Positions 5,804-9,086 of a stretch of DNA of 9,086 nt are shown here, piece after piece. A model generated the notes under the pieces. That model was not told the origin of the DNA, ran no database searches, and was given only the letters and a program-made list of their open reading frames with translations. This stretch comes from Aurantibrevibacter sp041749595 (lineage in GTDB: Bacteria > Bacteroidota > Bacteroidia > Flavobacteriales > Flavobacteriaceae). A program made the translations under genes and the position numbers. The stretch covers positions 1 to 9,086 of the forward strand of contig JBGTBA010000060.1 of the NCBI GenBank assembly GCA_041749595.1, written 5' to 3'. Positions within the stretch are counted from its first letter, which is position 1, and every line of letters starts with the position of its first letter.

Positions 5804-7192
5804 TTAAATCCCGGCCACCTGCCTGATCTCTATAATAATCCGATCCGCCAGTGCGTCTGCAGTAGCTTGACTTTTAGCCTCCGTATAAATGCGAATGATG
5901 GGTTCTGTATTTGACTTTCGCAAATGAACCCAATTGTCGGCAAAATCGATCTTTACACCATCTATGGTGTTCACATTTTCGTTTTTATAGCTTTCCGCCA
6001 TGGATTTTAGAATACCGTCAACGTCCAGTCCAGGGGTCAATTCTATTTTCTTTTTGCTCATGAAATAACTGGGGTAGCTGTTGCGCAGTTCCGCAACGGT
6101 ACCACCTCGCTCTGCCATCAACATTAAAAACAAAGCGGTTCCTACAAGTGCATCCCTTCCATAATGGCTTTCGGGGTAAATAATGCCCCCATTCCCTTCT
6201 CCCCCAATGATGGCATTGCTGATTTTCATTTTTGCAACCACGTTTACCTCGCCCACGGCCGCCGCTTCATACTTTCCACCATGCTTTTCGGTAATATCCC
6301 GCAAGGCCCGTGTGGACGACAGGTTGGAAACCGTATTTCCTTTGGTTTTACCCAACACATAATCGGCACAAGCCACCAAGGTATATTCTTCCCCAAACAT
6401 TTCCCCGGTGTTACTTATAAAAGCCAACCGGTCCACATCGGGGTCAACGACAATCCCAAAATCGGCCTTTTCTTCAACCACCAAGGCACAAATATCGCCA
6501 AGGTGTTCCTTCAAGGGTTCGGGATTATGAGGAAAATGTCCGGTAGGCTCGCAGTATAGCTTAACGACTTCAACGCCCAATTCCTGTAAAAGTTTTGGTA
6601 TGGCAATGCCTCCCGTAGAGTTAACACCATCTACCACTACTTTAAATTTTGCCGCCTTTATAACTTCGGCATCTACCAATGGAAGATTAAGTACTTCATC
6701 GATATGGATATCTATATAAGCATCGTTTATGGTAATCGTTCCTAAATCATCCACTTCAGAAAAAATAAATGCTTCATTTTCTGCGATTTCCAAAATTTTG
6801 GCCCCTTCCTCCGCATCTAAAAATTCCCCTTTTTCATTCAACAATTTTAAGGCGTTCCATTGTTTTGGATTATGACTGGCAGTGAGGATGATACCTCCAT
6901 CGGCATTCTCCAAAGGCACGGCAATTTCAACCGTAGGGGTGGTAGAAAGCCCCAAATCGATGATGTCTACGCCGAGTCCGACCAGTGTAGAAACCACCAA
7001 ATGCTGTATCATTTCTCCGGACAAACGGGCATCCCTACCAATTACCACGGTTACTTTTTCCTTTTTTGCATAAGATTTTAACCAAATGCCATAAGCGGCT
7101 GCAAATTTAACCGCATCCAAAGGGGTAAGGTTGTTTCCGGGTATCCCGCCAATGGTCCCGCGTATCCCGGAAATAGATTTAATCAGTGTCAT
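5804..7192 (-). CDS. glmM: Phosphoglucosamine mutase (GlmM-type alpha-D-phosphohexomutase)
   Basis: A complete 462-residue phosphohexomutase. GlmM turns glucosamine-6-phosphate into glucosamine-1-phosphate, on the way to UDP-GlcNAc for peptidoglycan and lipopolysaccharide, in the cytoplasm. The four family sites are present in order. These are SGIRG (residues 8-12), the phosphoserine loop TASHNP (104-109) with Ser106, the Mg2+ loop DPDVDR (250-255) with D250, D252 and D254, the sugar loop GEGNGG (331-336), and the phosphate-binding RKSNTEPIIRIY (425-436). The sugar loop differs from the GEQSGH of proteobacterial GlmM, and a glycine-rich form is what I recall for Bacteroidota homologues. Length fits GlmM, which runs about 440-465 residues. 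A phosphomannomutase/phosphoglucomutase role is the main alternative. The gene faces the desaturase and diverges from the AcpH gene. The exact TATATTTG octamer upstream is its likely -7 box. Confidence 0.92.
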   Translation of the reverse strand: MTLIKSISGIRGTIGGIPGNNLTPLDAVKFAAAYGIWLKSYAKKEKVTVVIGRDARLSGEMIQHLVVSTLVGLGVDIIDLGLSTTPTVEIAVPLENADGGIILTASHNPKQWNALKLLNEKGEFLDAEEGAKILEIAENEAFIFSEVDDLGTITINDAYIDIHIDEVLNLPLVDAEVIKAAKFKVVVDGVNSTGGIAIPKLLQELGVEVVKLYCEPTGHFPHNPEPLKEHLGDICALVVEEKADFGIVVDPDVDRLAFISNTGEMFGEEYTLVACADYVLGKTKGNTVSNLSSTRALRDITEKHGGKYEAAAVGEVNVVAKMKISNAIIGGEGNGGIIYPESHYGRDALVGTALFLMLMAERGGTVAELRNSYPSYFMSKKKIELTPGLDVDGILKSMAESYKNENVNTIDGVKIDFADNWVHLRKSNTEPIIRIYTEAKSQATADALADRIIIEIRQVAGI

Positions 7193-7209
7193 GAAATCAA
7201 AAGTTTTTG

Positions 7210-7217
7210 CAAATATA
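7210..7217 (-). promoter_or_regulatory. Putative -7 promoter element for glmM
   Basis: On the - strand this reads TATATTTG, an exact fit to the Bacteroidota TAnnTTTG -7 consensus. It lies 17 bases upstream of the glmM ATG, so the leader would be very short. No clear TTG is seen at the expected -33 distance. The same octamer occurs at 2560-2567 before the HNH gene. Confidence 0.5.
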
Positions 7218-7240
7218 AAGGTATGGGTAGTAAATCCACC

Positions 7241-7273
7241 TTGCTATTTCGTAAATTCCGCTTTCAAGCTTTG
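7241..7273 (+). promoter_or_regulatory. Weak candidate promoter for the acpH-ggt pair
   Basis: TTG (7241-7243) and AAGCTTTG (7266-7273) are separated by 22 bases. The second element matches TAnnTTTG except for its first base, and it ends 11 bases before the ATG at 7285. Spacing is within the family range, but the short leader and the mismatch keep this tentative. Confidence 0.3.
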
Positions 7274-7284
7274 GCTATCAACAA

Positions 7285-7878
7285 ATGAATTTTCTGGCCC
7301 ATATTTATTTATCATTTGATAACGATGAAATTACCCTTGGAAATTTTATTGCGGACAGTATTAGGGGAAACAAGTTTAACCATCTACCCGAAGGGATTCA
7401 AAAAGGGATTATCCTGCACCGTGCCATTGATACCTTTACCGATGCGCACCCCACGGTGCGAAATAGCACCAAACGCCTCCATCAGAATTACAGCCATTAC
7501 AGTAGGGTCATTGTAGATATTTTTTACGATCATTTTCTGGCGGTGAATTGGGCGCAGTATTCCCAAATACCATTGGCTGTTTTTGTGGATCGGTTTTATG
7601 ACCTGCTCGAAGCCAATTTCACCATTCTTCCGGAAGGCACCCAGCGGATGATGCCTTATATGATGGCAGATAATTGGCTTTTGAATTATGCGAAAATGGA
7701 AGGGATTGCCAAAGTGCTGAATGGGATGAACCGAAGAACGCAACACAAATCTAAAATGAATTTGGCTATTTTGGATCTTGAAGTACATTACAATGAATTT
7801 CAAAACGAATTTTCATCCTTTTTTGAAGAATTGATTATCTTTTCCAAAGAAAAATTTGACTCTTTATGCGAAAACTAG
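7285..7878 (+). CDS. acpH: Acyl-carrier-protein phosphodiesterase (AcpH/DUF479 family)
   Basis: A complete 197-residue protein of the DUF479 family. The E. coli member AcpH removes the 4'-phosphopantetheine arm from holo-ACP, returning it to the apo form, in the cytoplasm. The family pattern is clear. It opens with MNFLAHIYLS, then GNFIADSIRG (residues 19-28) with Asp24, LHRAIDTFTDAHP (44-56) with H45, D49, D53 and H55, and IFYDHFLA (79-86) with D82 and H83. These Asp/His residues make up the HD-like metal site expected for the phosphodiesterase. Length matches E. coli AcpH at about 190-195. The ATG at 7285 gives the conserved N-terminus. The gene overlaps the following transferase gene by 13 bases, so the two are probably translationally coupled. 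Whether Bacteroidota members act on ACP in the cell is less certain than the family assignment. Confidence 0.88.
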   Translation: MNFLAHIYLSFDNDEITLGNFIADSIRGNKFNHLPEGIQKGIILHRAIDTFTDAHPTVRNSTKRLHQNYSHYSRVIVDIFYDHFLAVNWAQYSQIPLAVFVDRFYDLLEANFTILPEGTQRMMPYMMADNWLLNYAKMEGIAKVLNGMNRRTQHKSKMNLAILDLEVHYNEFQNEFSSFFEELIIFSKEKFDSLCEN

Positions 7879-9086
7879 CACTTCTTCCTTTTATCTTCCT
7901 GTTTGTATATTGCGGAAAAAAAGTAGCCAGTCCTACAGGATTGGTTACCGAACACGCCATGGTGGTATCTGCCCGCGAAGAAGCCTCTAAAATTGGTGTG
8001 CTCATACTGCAAATGGGCGGCAATGCCTTTGATGCTATGGTTGCCACCGAGATGGCTTTGGCAGTAGCCCATCCCTTTGCCGGAAATTTGGGCGGCGGCG
8101 GATTTATGGTGTACCGAAAGACCAATGGAGACTTTGGAAGTCTGGATTACCGGGAAAAAGCACCTTTGGCAGCATACAAAGATATGTACCTGGATTCCTT
8201 AGGGAATGTTATACCCAAAAAAAGCACGTTGGGAGCCACTGCGGTTGGGGTGCCGGGCACTGTCGCCGGAATAATCGAAGTACATGAAAAATTGGGCTCC
8301 CTACCCCTATCCGTTCTTCTTGAGCCGGTTATTGCCCTAGCCGAAAAAGGAGTCGTCGTTACCGAAAAGCAAGCCGAACGGCTTGGTAATTTCCGAGAAC
8401 TTTTTATTGCGGTAAATGGCGATAGTACTTTTTTTGCGCATGCGTACAACGTTGGCGACACCATAAAATATAAGGCTTTAGCTGCAACCCTCCGAAAGAT
8501 TGCAGCCGATGGCAGGGACGGTTTCTACAAGGGCGAAACCGCAACAAAACTAGCCCGTTTTATTCAGGAAAAGGGGGGTTACGTCACGGAGGAAGATTTA
8601 GCATCGTATGAAGCGGTATGGCGCCAGCCTATTATATTTACCTATAAGGATTTAAAAATCATTTCTATGAGCCCGCCGAGCAGTGGTGGGGTTACCATCA
8701 ACCAAATATTTAAAATGATGGAGCCTTATGAAGTTTCTAAATACGGACATAATTCCGCAAAAACCATTCAGCTTTTTACGGAAGCCGCAAGACGGGCCTA
8801 TGCGGATAGAAATTATTTTTTAGGCGATCCGGATTTTGTTCAAATTCCGTTAGATGTGCTTCTTAGCCAACGGTATATCACAGAGCGCATGGCCCATTTT
8901 TCTTTTGAAAAGGCCACCAAATCCGAGGACGTGAGCCACGGGGATATAGAAATAATAGAGAGCGACGAAACCACCCACTATTCCATTGTGGATCAATACG
9001 GTAACGCCGTATCCGTGACCACCACATTAAATGGAGCTTATGGTTCAAAATTATTTTCGGAAGAACTCGGTTTTTTTCTAAACAAT
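7866..9086 (+). CDS. ggt: Gamma-glutamyltransferase (glutathione hydrolase) precursor, lipoprotein (3' partial)
   Basis: The first 407 residues of a gamma-glutamyltransferase, running off the window end; about 150-170 residues should remain, since E. coli Ggt has 580. The enzyme cleaves or transfers the gamma-glutamyl group of glutathione and related peptides outside the cytoplasm, and matures by autocleavage. The ATG at 7866, in another frame inside the end of acpH, gives a short hydrophobic leader ending FVYC with Cys16, a likely lipoprotein signal. Landmarks are GGNAFDA (51-57), GNLGGGGF (73-80), LDYREKAP (93-100) with the substrate Arg96 (E. coli Arg114), VGVPGTVAG (128-136), SPPSSGG (269-275), and TTHYS (369-373). 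Thr369 corresponds to the E. coli catalytic Thr391, so cleavage should fall after Glu368. Asn389 matches Asn411. The C-terminal substrate residues lie beyond the window. Confidence 0.94.
   Translation, partial: MRKLALLPFIFLFVYCGKKVASPTGLVTEHAMVVSAREEASKIGVLILQMGGNAFDAMVATEMALAVAHPFAGNLGGGGFMVYRKTNGDFGSLDYREKAPLAAYKDMYLDSLGNVIPKKSTLGATAVGVPGTVAGIIEVHEKLGSLPLSVLLEPVIALAEKGVVVTEKQAERLGNFRELFIAVNGDSTFFAHAYNVGDTIKYKALAATLRKIAADGRDGFYKGETATKLARFIQEKGGYVTEEDLASYEAVWRQPIIFTYKDLKIISMSPPSSGGVTINQIFKMMEPYEVSKYGHNSAKTIQLFTEAARRAYADRNYFLGDPDFVQIPLDVLLSQRYITERMAHFSFEKATKSEDVSHGDIEIIESDETTHYSIVDQYGNAVSVTTTLNGAYGSKLFSEELGFFLNN

Noticed and set aside
7835..8464. Three - strand open frames over the gamma-glutamyltransferase gene
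   Set aside because: The + strand frame from 7866 carries all the transferase landmarks to the window end, so these are shadows.

Overview
The window is Bacteroidota DNA, and its right-hand part is most like the Flavobacteriia. This rests on the TonB-dependent outer-membrane receptor, the family resemblance of GlmM, the lack of clear Shine-Dalgarno sequences, and octamers fitting the Bacteroidota -7 promoter element TAnnTTTG (TATATTTG at 2560-2567 on + and at 7210-7217 on -). Three compositional zones can be seen by eye. Sampled 60-base lines give about 52-55% G+C at 1-2480, about 35% in the HNH gene near 2.6-3.4 kb, and about 42-43% from 3.7 kb onward. These are spot counts, not a full calculation.

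Left zone (1-2480, + strand): the C-terminal beta-barrel half of a TonB-dependent receptor, cut by the window start. It is followed 27 bases later by a complete APC-superfamily amino-acid permease. The two could form an outer-membrane/inner-membrane uptake pair.

Middle zone (about 2560-3700): a solitary AT-rich gene for an EVE/PUA-like plus HNH nuclease, which has the architecture of modification-dependent restriction enzymes. It sits between cassette-like flanks: TAGGTGC at 2583-2589 and its complement GCACCTA at 3451-3457, followed by a 330-base gene-free stretch of small hairpins and short direct and inverted repeats. Its codon use differs from its neighbours. This is the most interesting part of the window, both as a probable defence gene and as a probable mobile unit or compositional junction.

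Right zone (3764-9086): a lipoprotein-like alpha/beta hydrolase and a sterol desaturase/fatty-acid hydroxylase family membrane enzyme on +, then a good intrinsic terminator. Next is glmM (phosphoglucosamine mutase) on -, a short divergent promoter region, and on + a DUF479/AcpH-type acyl-carrier-protein phosphodiesterase. The latter overlaps by 13 bases a gamma-glutamyltransferase lipoprotein that runs off the window end. This zone looks like ordinary chromosomal housekeeping: cell-envelope precursor synthesis, lipid modification and glutathione/gamma-glutamyl peptide breakdown. No rRNA, tRNA, CRISPR array, transposase or integrase was found.
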